Origin: Hymenoscyphus infarciens
Taxonomy: Eukaryota; Ascomycota; Leotiomycetes; Helotiales; Helotiaceae
Direction of reading: 5' to 3'
DNA: 52,860 bases
Assembly (NCBI GenBank): GCA_001414345.1
Contig: LLCB01000422.1
Span: 1-52,860, forward strand
The notes beneath the pieces were generated by a model. That model was not told the DNA's origin and did not search any database. It saw only the letters and a list, made by a program, of their open reading frames with translations. Position 1 is the stretch's first letter. Each line of letters starts with the position of its first letter. A program made the position numbers and the translations under genes. Positions 34,101 through 46,800 of this stretch are shown one piece after another.

Positions 34101-37002
34101 AGATCATCTTCCGGGGTGTATGGTCTCACACTGACTTCTGCTGAGCTAGATTTCCCGGCAGGTGTGGTTTGCAGAAATTTGAAGTCCGCAAATTTTGAGA
34201 CAAGAAGATGGAAAAGCCTGTAACATGTTAGAAGAATGTAGCAATGAGGAACTTTATAATACGAACTTATCGATCCCTACAAGACTATGGAGCCAAGTTC
34301 TTACAGTCATGAATAATTGTGTACGCTCATCTACCAGTGCATCCAGAAATAAGAAAAGAGGTCTCGCAAGCATAACTTGGTAATTTGCAGTGCCCGACAG
34401 GCGATTCCCCCCTTGCATCTCATTGAGAGTCGATTTGGAAGACCTTCGTTCCATGTGGCCGGCGTTATCTTGAAGTGTATGTGTCCAAAGAACACTAAAG
34501 CTGCGGCCAGGATCTGCGTTCCGAACAGCAAAAGTCCCCTTGATGTCATGTTGTAACATCAAAGAGCAGATGGTTGATTCCACCTCCCGATTGGATAATG
34601 TCAGACTTTTCTGGAGCTGCCAGAGACAGCGAACCGTCTCAACGTGATATTTGGGTTGGGCTGCTGAAAGGTATAACCAAGCCAGGCGCACCAAGGGGTC
34701 TATCAAGTCAGACAAATCCTTCTTCGACAAGTAGGCAGACGAAAAGAGGTTGGTGGCAAGGAATACGATAGAGGTAAAAGCTACAAATGGCAGTTGAGAG
34801 GGTTCTGCCATTCTACTATGCATAGATGAGAGTATATTTCCAACATCTAAGCTCTCTGTTTTGGGAATTTTCTTCAGCATTATCACTAAAAGCTTGGTCT
34901 TCATGCCAGCATCAGCACTTGATACTGGATCTGAGAGACTTTGACTAGTAATGATTCCCACTTCTCTCATCAAAAGCTGACTCATACTATTCGCAGAGAA
35001 TGGAGGTGGAACAGCATCGAGGTTCCCTTGGTCTTCGACGTAAAATGTCTTCATGATTCGCAATATCTCGGTGCCGGATTTGTGGCAAATCTCCTCGTCC
35101 GCATTGGTAGGAGTAGATGATTGACTTGTTGATGGCCGAGTCTGGAAGGCTCGATCGGGTATGATCTCTACAAGATCCATCGCAGTGCTCAAAGCTAATC
35201 TGGAAACCTCCTCGGTCATACCACTGGCCCCATTTTGTTTTCCTGGCTTTTCCTTGAAATCTTTCATCATGGTCAAAATGGTAAGAGTTGCTAAAGGGGC
35301 GTGTATCACCACCATTTCTTCCTCCCGTACGTTGAAATGGGCGATCATGAAATTGACCAATGAGAGCTTATCGATCCTTTCAGCAGCAGTCGCGTTCCCT
35401 GGTCTGATTGCTTGAGCAATCAAACCAACAATCTCTGCCCAGATGAGACCACTCTCTACACCATCAAAAAACACACTGGCACTGCGAAGCACTTCAGAAA
35501 AGTCGGCTTTACTCTCAGCCTGATCTTTGTACTTGCGAACACTGTCAACCACAGGCAGAAATATATCTGGCACAACAAGTCCGCCGATCTCCCACCTATC
35601 CATCAAGGAAAGGCATATGCGAAATGGTTTGGCCCTCTCTGTGGGATTGATACTCTCGCGGCTAATCAGTTTCAACAGAGCTTGAGTGAGTGGCTGTATT
35701 CCATGTTCCTCAAAATAGTGTGTCCTTGAGGACGCCTGGGTACTGAGATGATCGGCAGCTACAGATGCAGGAGATTCGGGCACTCCTTCACCATCTATGT
35801 TTAGGGGTTCAGGGCCAAGCAACCATGTCCATAGTCGTCTATTCAAGCTCATATCTCTACGGGCAACAACACCAGCGGCAGCAGTAATCAGGAGTTCTAG
35901 GTCTTCCGTCTTGACTCGTTTTTGTAGGACCTGGGAGTGTAGTGGAAGGTGGGTTACAAGAAGATCCAGGAATCCACGCTGAATTAATAATTGGTCATCG
36001 GCCAATCCAGCAGCAAAACATCGTAAGAGAAGACCAGGCTCAGGGGATGTCACTAAATTTGCCAATTTCTTGCTTGGGATATCATCAGTCGATCCATTAT
36101 TGGTACCCGCGGGTAACGGTTGGCCAAGTTTTGGAAGATTTCGAATGAGATATGCTAGAGCTCCAAGTCGACGAGTATTACTTGTGATTGCGGCCAAGAA
36201 GAAGCATTGCCAAAAATATTCATCAGCGCTGTTGTGGCCCTCTCCGAGATCCTCGCCATTTTTTGATCGCACGGAATGTTTGAACCCATCCAGCAACTTC
36301 AAGGTCCTTTCAAATTCTTCACTTGTCTCCTCTTCAAGTCCGGGCAAGACCGAGAGTATAATGGCTTTAAGGGCAGGCCGTAAGGATCGAGCATCGAGAT
36401 TTACGAGGTATTTCTCCAGAAGGTCAAGGAATGGCGTCCGTACAGAAAGGGAAGCGAACGAGAGGGTTGAAGCTAGGCCTGGGAGATATAAAGGAAGGTC
36501 CCTTGAAAGCGCATCTTTTCCTATCATTGAAAATATGTAGGCGTACACTTCTATTGCTTTCTGGTGTACACCGGAGGGGAGGGAGGGGTTGAGGCATTGT
36601 GCCAGCCGTTTTGCGACAATTGCCTTGGACGGGACAACAACAATCGAGGTTGGCCGTGCTTGCAGAGACTATTATAGAATTTTAGTGGCCTTCTTATGAG
36701 AGACTTTTCGATGCCACCAACTTTCAACAGCCTTCCCAGAAAGGAAATATAATCTGCCCATTCCTGCAAGTTCGTATCGAATAGGGAGAGCGCTCTCTCC
36801 ACTCCGGAGGCATATCTGCGGAAGGCTTTATCTTTGCTGGGGGTTTCATCTGAGGTAGTAGAGTAGATTAGTACATGTTATAAAGTATACGAGCATTCGA
36901 GGTAGCTATACCAGTAGTCCATTTCCGGGAAACGGGAGATACCCTGCCAGAGCTGGTGGGAGATGTCGACTGACGCCCTGAGCTCGGCTCAAGGGGGCCC
37001 AT
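31106..37002 (-). CDS. dopA: Dopey-family protein (DopA/Dop1)
   Basis: Large cytosolic protein that works with Mon2/Ysl2 and the Neo1-type flippase in endosome-to-Golgi traffic, and in Aspergillus controls cell polarity and development. Six exons: 37002-36912, 36849-36722, 36668-34267, 34217-33973, 33920-32449, 32398-31106; introns are 49-62 nt, GT-AG, and phases sum to 1877 codons (1876 residues), the usual fungal length. The Dopey N-terminus is clear: DKAFRRYASGVERALSLFDT, LQEWADYISFLGRLLK, IVVVPSKAIVAKRLAQCLNP, LPSGVHQKAIEVYAYIFSMI and DLPLYLPGL. The rest is long alpha-helical repeat sequence; the C-terminus (QLSIWAFESTYSMGVVDLEG) also fits the family. The start at 37002 gives a short Ser/Pro-rich leader before the Dopey domain. 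No damage is visible. It is divergent from MON1. Confidence 0.93.
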
Positions 37003-37313
37003 GGTTCTTGCAAAGCGTCTGCGAAGGGAAGTTGCTGGTGCAGAGCATATCGGCTCTCAACAAGAGGGAAATGCGGTTCAATAGAGCAAAGCGTGTCCTT
37101 TCAGATGATGATGCTGTTGTTTCTGGTGTTTCTGGTGTTTCTGGTGTTTCTGACCTTGTCCCTAGTGCCAAGATGCACCCCTGCCATTGGAAAAAGTACG
37201 TATCCCAACATCCCAACATCCCAACCCAACCTAGAAAGAACCGAGGGGCATTTCGAGCCTCAATGGCGACTTAAACAATTACACCTGCCATCCCCATCTG
37301 TGTTGGGGCTTTA
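37003..37313. promoter_or_regulatory. Shared 311-bp promoter of dopA and mon1, with 9-bp repeats
   Basis: The only DNA between the start codons of two divergent genes. It carries nearly four tandem copies of tttctggtg (about 37120-37152) and a second short tandem run, catcccaa, three times (about 37203-37226), then a C/T-rich stretch before the MON1 start. There is no obvious TATA box for either direction. Which elements are bound by factors is unknown. Confidence 0.6.
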
Positions 37314-39548
37314 ATGGGAGACCCTCTGGACGAGCGCAATTCCCCTAGCGATGCTCAGTTGCAGGCAACCAATGCTCATTCTCAACACTCGCCAGAAGAA
37401 ACGGCGAAACATGGCGCGAGAACGATGACCCAGGACGGCGAGAACGACGACCCTACGATTCCATCGGGGGACAAAAGCCCAGGCGATTCCGATGTGACTA
37501 TTACCGCCGAGATACCGACACCAGCGGACAAGAAATTGCAGCAGAAGGAGCTTCAAGGCGAACAAACTGCGACTGCGGTAGAGGAGGAGGAGGAGGAGGA
37601 GGAGGAGGAGGAAAGACCGCCGCTACCTCCACGGCCATCTCTACGACCAAGCCGGGAGAGCTCTCTGACGCCGTTTACTCCTTCGAACCGACCTGCTTTA
37701 CAATCGAGACCTACGACCGCGGTTGCATCGGTAGACGTACAGACACGTTCGTTCTCAGATGGCTTGCGGGGTTTCTTTTCTATACCGGGTTATCGAGCAG
37801 TTTCCGAATCTCTTTCCATAACGGGACTATCTACTGGGCAAAGCACCCCTGGGAGGAAAACGAGCTGTGGCGGGAGCCAATTCGATGATACCTCGAGTGT
37901 GATCAGCCATGTCCCGCCTTCAAATGTGGACGGAGATCTTGCTGGACTTCTGGACGATGGTCTGAATGCAAAAAGCCCGGCTTGGAAATTGCTCAATGAG
38001 CAGGCCGAGAGCGGTAATCCCTTCGAGGGTGTCGACCACGAGAATACCTCTCTGGCCAACTTTGAACACGAATTTGACGAGATTGATGCGGTAGATAGCA
38101 AGGGAGAAAACGAAGGTAAGAAAATGTGCACGTTGGTTGTTCACGAGCTAAAACTCGCCCAGAACAACTTCTGGTACAGTTCAAGGCCAAATACAAGCAT
38201 TACATGATTCTTTCTTCGGCAGGAAAGCCCATATATAGCCGACACGGGGACCAAAACCTCATCAATGGATATATCGGCGTGATACAAACCATCATTTCAT
38301 TCTACGAAGAAGAAAATGACCACCTACTAGGATTTGTCGCTGGCGGGACGAGATTTGCCATCAAAATCGATGGACCACTCTACTTTATTGCCATCAGCAA
38401 ACTTGGTGAGAGTGACTCTCAGCTACGAGCTCAGTTGGATGCTTTGTACAAGCAGATACTGTCCACCCTAACTCTTCCGACATTAACTCAGCTCTTCAGC
38501 AATCGACCAAACACAGATCTCCGTAGACCTCTAGAGGGAACGGAAACTCTTTTATCGTCCCTGGCAGATACATTTACCACGGGGTCACCATCAGCTCTAC
38601 TTTCAGCGCTAGAATGCCTGAAGGTTCGAAAGTCCCACAGACACACCATCAATAACACATTATTGAAAACACGCACAAAACAGCTGCTCTATGGCTTGAT
38701 AGTTGCTGGAGGGCGACTCGTTAGTGTCGTTAGACCAAAGAGGCATTCCCTTCATCCTAGTGACCTTCAGCTCATTTTCAACATGCTGTTCGAGGCCGGG
38801 GGCATCAAGGCTGGAGGCGGAGAAAACTGGATCCCGATTTGTCTTCCAGCTTTCAACAACAAGGGCTATCTTTACATGTATGTCAGCTTCATCGATGCCA
38901 ATCATGACGCCGAGACTTCTGATAAGCAATCTTCATCGAATAGCGATGACGACGGTCGAGATGACGAAATTGCTGTAATCCTCATCAGTGCAGACAAGGA
39001 AAGCTTCTTTGAACTCAAGGATATGAGAGATGAACTCGTCAAACAGCTGGAGAAAAATGGAAGTATGAAAATCATCAAAACTGCTGTTAGTCAAGGACGA
39101 CCAAGTACAACAGACATTGTGCCAGGAACTCCTTTGAAACATTTTCTTTATAAATCACGTGCCAATGTACAATTCACGATGCCATCATTCTCGCCTAATT
39201 TCAGCAGTATATTGAAAAGAAGAAGGTAAGAAGATTACATTATATTTTGTCTAACTTTTTGTTGGTATCTATGGAATCGTAAACTGACGACTAACTTTTT
39301 ACAGACTAATGAGTTTGTACCATGAACTCCATGCGTCAACACATGTTAAATACTCTCCCGTCAAAGTCCTCCATACTGTCACTCGAGAGAGCAGTGCTCT
39401 GGCTTGGATCACGGCCGACTTCGAATTTTATTGTGTGGCCGGTCCCAAGGCGTCAAGAAATGCTCTTACTGAGGGGGCGGACAAGGTGATCAAATGGATG
39501 AAGCGAGAAGAGGAAAGAGTATTCATCATTGGCGGTGCTGTCTTCTAG
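37314..39548 (+). CDS. mon1: Vacuolar fusion protein MON1
   Basis: Subunit of the Mon1-Ccz1 complex, the guanine-nucleotide exchange factor for Rab7/Ypt7 that drives the Rab5-to-Rab7 switch on late endosomes, vacuoles and autophagosomes. Three exons: 37314-38115, 38163-39225, 39305-39548, giving 702 residues. Exon 2 must start at 38163 (not after the AG at 38180) to keep frame. The N-terminal ~270 residues are disordered with a run of eleven Glu near residues 88-100. The first longin domain starts at [20 protein letters not shown] and continues [19 protein letters not shown]; the second and third follow ([32 protein letters not shown]), and the C-terminus has [20 protein letters not shown] and [14 protein letters not shown]. 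This is a complete tri-longin protein of normal fungal length. Its stop overlaps the stop of the convergent gene by 3 nt. Confidence 0.95.
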
Positions 39549-40782
39549 GACGATGTAGAAGACCGTTTCCCGAGCTTGAAAATCGACGAGATCGAGGATG
39601 CTATCGAAGAAATGGAAGAGCTCCTTCCCCTGTCAGATGAAGACTTCCTTTGTGATGATTGGTAGGATGTTCTTGGAGAATTTTCCGCGACTTCCTCAGC
39701 CGGCTATAGAGGTAGATTTCAGTAGATAATCTCAGGGACAGAATGAATAGAGCACTTACATTTTCAACATGCGCACACTTTGGGACCTCGAAGCTACTCC
39801 TCGTGGATGTCGACATACCGGCCGTCGCCAACCTCGTCGAAGGAACCTGAACAGAATGTCTCGAGCTTGGTGCGGTCTCCCGCGCCATCGCAACCTCCCT
39901 CTCACTCTCCTCTTTCACAGCCCCCATCGTCCATCTTACTCTCTTTGGCCTCCCTCCACTTTCCCCGCCCCTCGTCACCACCCCACCCAATACAATGCCC
40001 TGTTCTCCAACATATCGACGAGCACGGGGTAACTTCGGCCTCCCACCACCCATCCTCTTAATCTCACATCTCTCAGGTCCAACAGGGACAACCGGTCTCC
40101 CATCCACTCTCAAAACCTCCTCCTTCATCCTCTTCAACTCACATCCAGGTGTAACATTTTGCGCATCAAGAACCGCAGAGTTAACCTCCAACTCCGTTGA
40201 ATCCTTCTCCACGAACCTCGAGACCCGTCTTCTCTTCATTGTTTGCACGAAATCTTCCTCTTCCTCAAGAATATCGTTGGGAAGTTTCTGCTTCGAATAC
40301 ATACTATACATACTCTCCCTCACCTCCCTTCCTCGAGTTGACCGTCGATCTCGCTTCTCGCCCGAGGAATGATACTCCCTGTTATAAGCCCCAAACTTAT
40401 CTTCCGCATCGATATGCGCCAAACTCTGATGACTGTAATAAGTCTTTCCGTTCTTGACGTACATATGTGCCATAGGAGGAGCGAGGGAAGGAATTGTGGA
40501 GTAGCGTTTTTCGGTCTTTTGAAGGTGGGAGGTTACGTGGGCCTCCCAGTTTTCGAAGTAATCGTAGCGGGGCTTGGGGAGTATGCGTTTCTGCTTCTTG
40601 GTCTTGAAGAAATGAGGGCATGAGGTGTCTGGGTCGGCTGGGTATGTGGTGGGGAACTTTGGGGAGGAGGTGGGTTTCTTGTTGGTTTTCGATTTTGACT
40701 TTGATTTTTTGGGGGTGAAGAAGGAGGGGATGCGGGATATGAGTTCCATTTTGGTGGCTGGTTCCTTGATGGTAGCTGGCAT
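39545..40782 (-). CDS. Hypothetical basic, Ser-rich protein
   Basis: Two coding exons, 40782-39760 and 39703-39545, joined in phase 0 by a 56-nt intron (gtaagt donor, ctactgaaa branch, ctatag acceptor): 393 residues. Upstream is a probable 5'-UTR intron (40888-40833, gtaagt/cccag), so the start is set at [17 protein letters not shown]. The N-terminus is Lys/Ser-rich ([14 protein letters not shown]). A middle block, [15 protein letters not shown] and [20 protein letters not shown], has the look of a conserved motif, but I do not recognise it. The C-terminal exon is a run of Ser-rich helix ([19 protein letters not shown]). If the last intron were retained the frame would end at 39601 with a different tail. 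Probably an Ascomycete-specific nuclear or cytosolic protein; function unknown. Confidence 0.62.
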
Positions 40783-42299
40783 TGTGCTCAGGAGTTGTGG
40801 TACTCGGATTTTGTTTTTTTGTTTTTGTTGATCTGGGGTCGAGGTCAGCTCACGGCCTTCCTCCAAAGGTGAGAGATCAATCACTTACCTATGGTGTGAT
40901 GAAGAAATGAACTTCTGATTATGCAAAACTTCTAGCAAGAATCCTCAGGGACTCTAACTTAATTATATCCCCCGTTCAAAACAAACTAACTAGGCAGCGG
41001 AATCGATTCCTTCTCAGCTAGGCTTAGATAATCTACGCACACCCCTTTCTCCTCGATCGATCCCCCACCAGCTGGGTAACAAAAAAAGGCTGAAACCAAC
41101 CAAAATGCACTGGGAAAAGGGGGTAGATCTTCAGAATGGGCAGTAAAGTGGAATAAGCTAAGACAGATCAACGAAGCTAAGCGAGTCTTCCCGTGTCTAG
41201 AATCTTTCACTAACGTTCAGGTCCATGATTAATGGGTTCCGCTCTCAACAAAAATCCCCGGGGGGGGTATCTACTTAACAATCCAAATCGGAGGTTTATC
41301 ATATGTCATTTTAAATACGTATCTGATTGAGATATGTGTTTCGAAACCCCGCTTTAGGTGAGTTGGTATACTCGATGGATCGTCTTGAAATCACCAGTTC
41401 AGCCCCCCTCCGTCTTTTCAGATACTGTGAGAAGGATCAACAACTCCGCGGATCAACATATCGCATCGCCTATCAGGGGCTTGCTCTAGTCCGAGACCCA
41501 AGCTAACACCACACCGGACAATCTCTTTCCTCCACAAGCTCCGGACTCGTGGTAGATTCACGGCTTTACAAATTTACTACTTGGCCAGACACCCCCAAAG
41601 CCATCGCATCTCACCACTCCAGTTTTCTTTCACAAATCCTCCCCTTTTCGGCTGGCACTGGTGGGTGTCTGTGCACGCACACCCTCGATTCACCTCCTAG
41701 CCTCTCCCGATCTGAAACCTATTCTTTTTTACTCCCGATTTCAAACTTGTGGACTAACGTGCTGTTCCCCCCCAAACCACCACATACTCATAGGCAGCTC
41801 TTCGGGTAACCCAAACCGTGCCGATTCAAGGCACAAGTCGCCTTACCAAAAACTCACTCTTGATACCATGTCACGGCGTATTACAAAGGCCAAAAAACAA
41901 ATTTTGCAAAAAGATAACGAAAACCCCAATCCATCCTCAGAGCCGTCTGTCCTGAAGAAGCGTCGCAAGTCTTCTAACTTTTTTAACGAGGGGTTGTGAT
42001 TTCATCGAAGTAAAAGCTAGTGTGCCTTAACTCAGCGCGGTTTTTCTTAGACTTGGGCACCGATACTTTTCTATCGACAAATGATTGCTATTCAGCTCTT
42101 AATATAAATCGAGACTTGGTTACTCTAATACGAATAACGCGATAGATCGTCCGTATAAAAGAGACGATCATCGATATATTTCAGCCTTTTTCAAAGATAG
42201 TGGCTCTATAGAAATTATATATTAACTTTTTTTCTTCTCTAGAAGTTAATTTTCTTTTTTATATATAAAGAGACTATATCTCTAAATCCAGGTTCCTTA
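40783..42299. other. Intergenic, turning AT-rich
   Basis: Contains the 5'-UTR intron (40833-40888) of the hypothetical gene and its promoter, then about 1.4 kb without a supported gene. A 44-codon frame at 41868-41999 begins MSRRITKAKKQILQKD and is very basic; it has no splice or family support. From 42060 the DNA becomes AT-rich with words such as agagactatatctcta that recall the 40-bp satellite at the right end of the window. Confidence 0.45.
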
Positions 42300-43190
42300 C
42301 TATAAGAGAGCTAAGATATATATATACATACATACCTACTTACTTACTTACTTCAATTACATTATATCAATATACTATACCACTAAAAAACAAACTATAA
42401 AACTTCACTTAAAATCAAGTCAAGTCTCTAAATTCTACTAACTATTAACACAGACTTACTAACACAGATCTCCAATTCAACAATCATATAACATAATTCA
42501 ATAATCACATAACACAATATAATACAATATAATACAATATACCACAATATAATACAACATAACACAATAAATCCATCTAATACATCTAATACATCTCATA
42601 CATCAAACAAATCACCAACCAAATTCAACCCGCTATACAATAATACAAGCAAATCATCAAAGACCTCCATAGATAAGGTACATTTAATCGATCGATCGAT
42701 CGATAGTATAAGTACTCAAGAGCCCAAGAGCCAAGTCTACTTTTCCTCACAGACTCACCATACCCAAAAAGCCCACAGTACCCAAAAAGCCCACAGTACC
42801 CACAGTACCCAAAAAGCCCACAGTACCCAAAAAGCCCACAGTACCCAAAAATCCCACGGACAAAAAATCAAGAGAAAGAGTAAGATTTAGTTTAGTTACT
42901 TTCTACTCACTTTCAACTCAAGTCTCAAGTTCTAGATCCCTTTCAGGCTTTCGCTGTTTCACAGGCAGTGTCTATAATCGTAATCTTACCAAGAACATAG
43001 TTGAAGTTAATCTTCACAGCTCCCTCCCCTCTTTACTCTCTCTTTACTCTCTCTTTACTCCCTCTTTACTCCCTCTTTACTCCCTCTTTACTCCCTCCCT
43101 CTTTACTCCCTCTCTACTCCCGAAAAAGAAGAAAGAAAAAAGAAGAGAGAGAATAAAAAGAGAGAAAAAAAAGAAAAGACACAACAACAT
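42300..43190. repeat. Cluster of simple and short tandem repeats
   Basis: In order: acttactt runs (42337-42352), an acaatataat-type decamer array (about 42510-42565), catctaata repeats (about 42573-42603), gatc runs (42691-42702), an array of an 18-mer like cacagtacccaaaaagcc (about 42764-42855), a 12-bp ctttactccctc array (about 43030-43110) and a purine-only stretch (about 43120-43178). Together they make an almost 900-bp low-complexity block with strong strand asymmetry. No gene is seen in it. Confidence 0.85.
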
Positions 43191-43194
43191 TAAC

Positions 43195-43620
43195 AGATAT
43201 GGCATTTCTCAAGTCTACGTCTTCCCCATGACCAACTCCATGGCCTGGTCGGTGCTGGAAAGGTCAAATTTTGGGGAGGAGCCCCGAGGAGGAAGAGTTT
43301 ACTATTTTGGAGGTATATTAGTAACAAATCCAACTCTTGGAAAGACCGGAATACCGCGCTTGCTCCCTTGTTCCCTCTCGACCCGGATGCATTTACAGAC
43401 CTCGGTCGCTCATCTAGTCGACAAAGGGATCTCGAAGAAGAAATCCACTGTGCCAAAGAAGTGAAGAGAGCAACTTGGAGAAATCTCGTCGACGGTTCAT
43501 AAAAGTCCTTGGTGAATTTCCTAGAAACACGAGATGGCTAGTATCCTTTTCACAAGAACATCAACTTCCGTCGCGAAAGATTCTTAGAGGATTCCGATTC
43601 TCGATTCAGCATGGAAAGGA
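43195..43620 (+). pseudogene. Possible eroded protein-coding exon(s), unidentified
   Basis: A frame without ATG runs about 100 codons from just after a TAA near 43192 and includes VKFWGGAPRRKSLLFWRYIS, APLFPLDPDAFTDLG and RQRDLEEEIHCAKEVKRATW before TAA at about 43500. A second frame overlaps it and continues RRRFIKVLGEFPRNTRWLVS to a TGA near 43640. The composition is protein-like and the two could be one frame split by an indel. An AG at 43193-43194 could be an acceptor. I do not recognise a family, and no promoter or start is visible. Confidence 0.3.
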
Positions 43621-43887
43621 CTCAAAAGATCATGATGTCTGACATTAATACCGACTGAAATTAAGCTACCAAACACACTAAAATTACATCCGCCCCCGGC
43701 CCGTTCCTTCTCTTGGTGAGTCCTGACCCCTGTGACTCCCATGAAATATAATCCGAATTACTGTAAAGTATTAACCTGACAAGGCAAAATAGCGACAAGC
43801 TCACCGACGCAATATTGATGACTTCAAAAACCAAACGTGACTAGCAACAAAAAAAGAGCACAACGAACAGATACCATGATCAACCAA

Positions 43888-46800
43888 TTAAGCCTTATTT
43901 TCATCAACCTTCCCTAAAGACCGCACCCCAGCTGTAAATACCATTCGTGCCCCCTTCAACCACTTTGAAAGTTTTTCTTTCAACTTCGCTCTCTTCGTGC
44001 GCTCCGCTGGAGGTGGCAAAGTTGTGTCCTCCACCTGAACGCTCAATCCAATGCTAGCACGAAGGTTCGGCACAGAACGACTAGCCAATGGTATTGCTTC
44101 ACCCAGGCGATTCATGTTCTTCATTGTTATGTCGTCATAAGATCGGGACGCATTTCTTGACAGGTAAGGAGCTTTGATTCGGGATCTCAGATTTGAAAAA
44201 CGCTTGCGTAAAGAATGGCGCCCTTGAGAACTACGCTGATCGTCTGAATTCGAGGCTTGTACTTCAGTGGGGTCGGTTTGGCTGTCAACGGGAGGAGATG
44301 CTTGTGACATGTTTCGATCTCCAAGTGGAAGAGATGTTGCTGGGCCTCCACTACTGTCCCTCGGATGACTGCTGTTGGAGCTAGATTTCCTTGTATGGAT
44401 ACGTCGACTTACTTGACGAAAGATGTTGTCAATTCCAATATTCGGCGTAAACAGGTCTTTCGGGCTGGGGAGATGTAGACCAGTGTTGATCCTCAAATCT
44501 CTAGCTTCAGGGTTAACTCTAACAGTGTCTTGAGGCTCGGTCTCTTGATGTGAGTTCGGAAGTCTGTGTGATTTCAATTTGAACTTGGGTGGCTTTGAAT
44601 CACTGGGGTTTTCCTTAGTGATAATAGAGTGGAGGCGGATGCTTGGGTCCTGGCTTGACCAAGGATAATTCTCTTCGGAATTCCAAGGTCGAGAATCGTG
44701 AGAAGTCGACTGCAGTGCGCTTGCAGAGCTTCGCATCTTGAGTCTCAGTTTAGGAGGGCTGGCAATGGGTTGTAAGTCCAATTTCCCTCCTAGTGGGACC
44801 GAATCTTCAGAAATCTTCACCAAAGGTGGAATTTCCTGCGTCTCATTGATCTCCACTAACGTTTCTGACTGCTCGGTGGTCTGGGTTCTGGCTCTTTGGA
44901 AAACCTTGGGGGGAGACTGAATATCTTCAGCAAATGTTGAATCGCCATCCGTATGAGCCGTGGAGAAAAGGCAAGGATCATCCACATCTTCCGTTACAGT
45001 TTCCGAGGTAGGTATTTCGCACATTCTAAGATGTGGCGGAAGGGGTGGTAGGGCTTTCATGAGCTGAGGGACACTGTTCTTTAACTTTAGCTGTCTTGCT
45101 GGCGAAATCGGCTTTGGTGCCAGCATTGGCGAACCCGAGCGGGAAACTGAGTTCCTGGGCACAAGTTCATTAGCACCATGAAGGGCCGAGGGGTCAATGC
45201 GAGGAGGTCGTTGTCGGCGGTGATGTCTCTTCACTTGGCTGTCGGTTGGCTGAAGACCCTGATTGTGCTGTTTGTTGAAAGCAGAAAGTGGAGGGGAAGC
45301 GGTGCCTTGCGAAGCTGCTGTGGGGATCATAACTTCTTCTGGAATAGTTGGCGAGTTCATTAGTACTCGTTCAGGAGGGATGATTGCTATATCGGTTGTA
45401 TCATCGGGCTGGAGTGATCCGTTGGCAGATTCCAGAGAAGTAATCAACTCTGTCAGGTCAGTTAAGCCGTCTACTGAATTGAAGCCACTTGACCTGACTC
45501 TGTTTCGTCGAGTCGCCGAGGCAAACTCTAGGGAAGAAGATCGTTTCTGTTGATATTCGCCATTTGTCCTACTTGATTCAGGAGGTGAAAAGGAGGAGAA
45601 AGCAGACTTTGGAGACTCTTGTGGGGTATTCAATTTGTCGTGGGTGATTTGCTCAACTTGAGTGTCATTCGGGGAATCCTCACCAGAAGAGTTTCGTGCT
45701 AGCTCTCTTCCCGAGGGCTGGTCAAAAGAAAACTTTTCCCGAACCACTTTGGATATATCAACCTCCTTTCTTTGATCTTGTTTCTCGTTTAAGCTTCCAT
45801 TCCTGGGAGCATTATCTCCTTGGCGGCGGAGTTGATTTGCTCTGAACGCTTCCTCTACACGTTTATTCAATTCTCGAGGATCCCGGTGCAACCTCTGCTG
45901 ATGTACAACACCAGTACTCTCCTCTCGGTTCGAGGACATGTCAATCTCGCTCCCGTTGCCCATGATTGCTTTCTGCGTTGGCCAGTAGCCCATACTGTCG
46001 CTTAGCATAGAGTCCTGCAAATCATGAGGCGTAGCCTGGTGGATCGATGCCGATGAAGATGAGATCCGAATGCCACTCTTGAGAATCGGTGTCATGTTTC
46101 GAGTAATTGGATCAACAAGTGATGGTCTCTCGGCGTGCATGGGACGATCTTCGGGTATTGTCTCGGCCATTCGGAATTGTGGAGGCGGTTCTCGTGCAAG
46201 AGGACGTTGATATTCGTCCACATCAAAGTCCTCCGTGTAATCATAGTACATTGGTGACTGTGATTGAGCTTTGCCTGGCGTTGTTGTATTTGATGGAGGC
46301 AAATTCGACGCAAAAAGATTTGCAGTTGACGCGAGACTGAAAGTACTTCGAGCTGGCGATGAATTGACTGAAGCAGGTCCATTTCTTCTTGCCCAGTCAC
46401 CACTGACACTAGCACTTTGTGGAGCCAAGGGACTCGAGCAGCGTCTTGGGGGCGAAGGTTGGCTCAGGAGAGAGGGTGTTGATCTGTTTCCATCTGCACG
46501 GAGTGTGAGAGGAGGTCTTCGCTTTTGTGCATAGAGAGACGACGGCGAGGATGTGCTGTGCCCCGTTCCCTAGCGTCCCTTTGAGTTAGCAAAGTTCAAT
46601 AACCTCTGCTTCCAGCAATCCAAATTTATAGGAATATGGAATGGTGTTGGAAATTGGTGGACCGGAAAAGGAATCGACTTACATAAGGTGTGCGGTCAAT
46701 TTCAGCGCGCCGACGATAGTCGACTCCACCGCCATCTGTCAACGCTGGCGACGAGGGACGAAAGCCTGGACGTTTGAGACGAGTAGGATATGCAAATGGT

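Noticed and set aside
41868..41999. 44-codon basic frame MSRRITKAKKQILQKD...
   Set aside because: Short, no family, no splice sites, and lies in an AT-rich gene-free stretch; could be chance.
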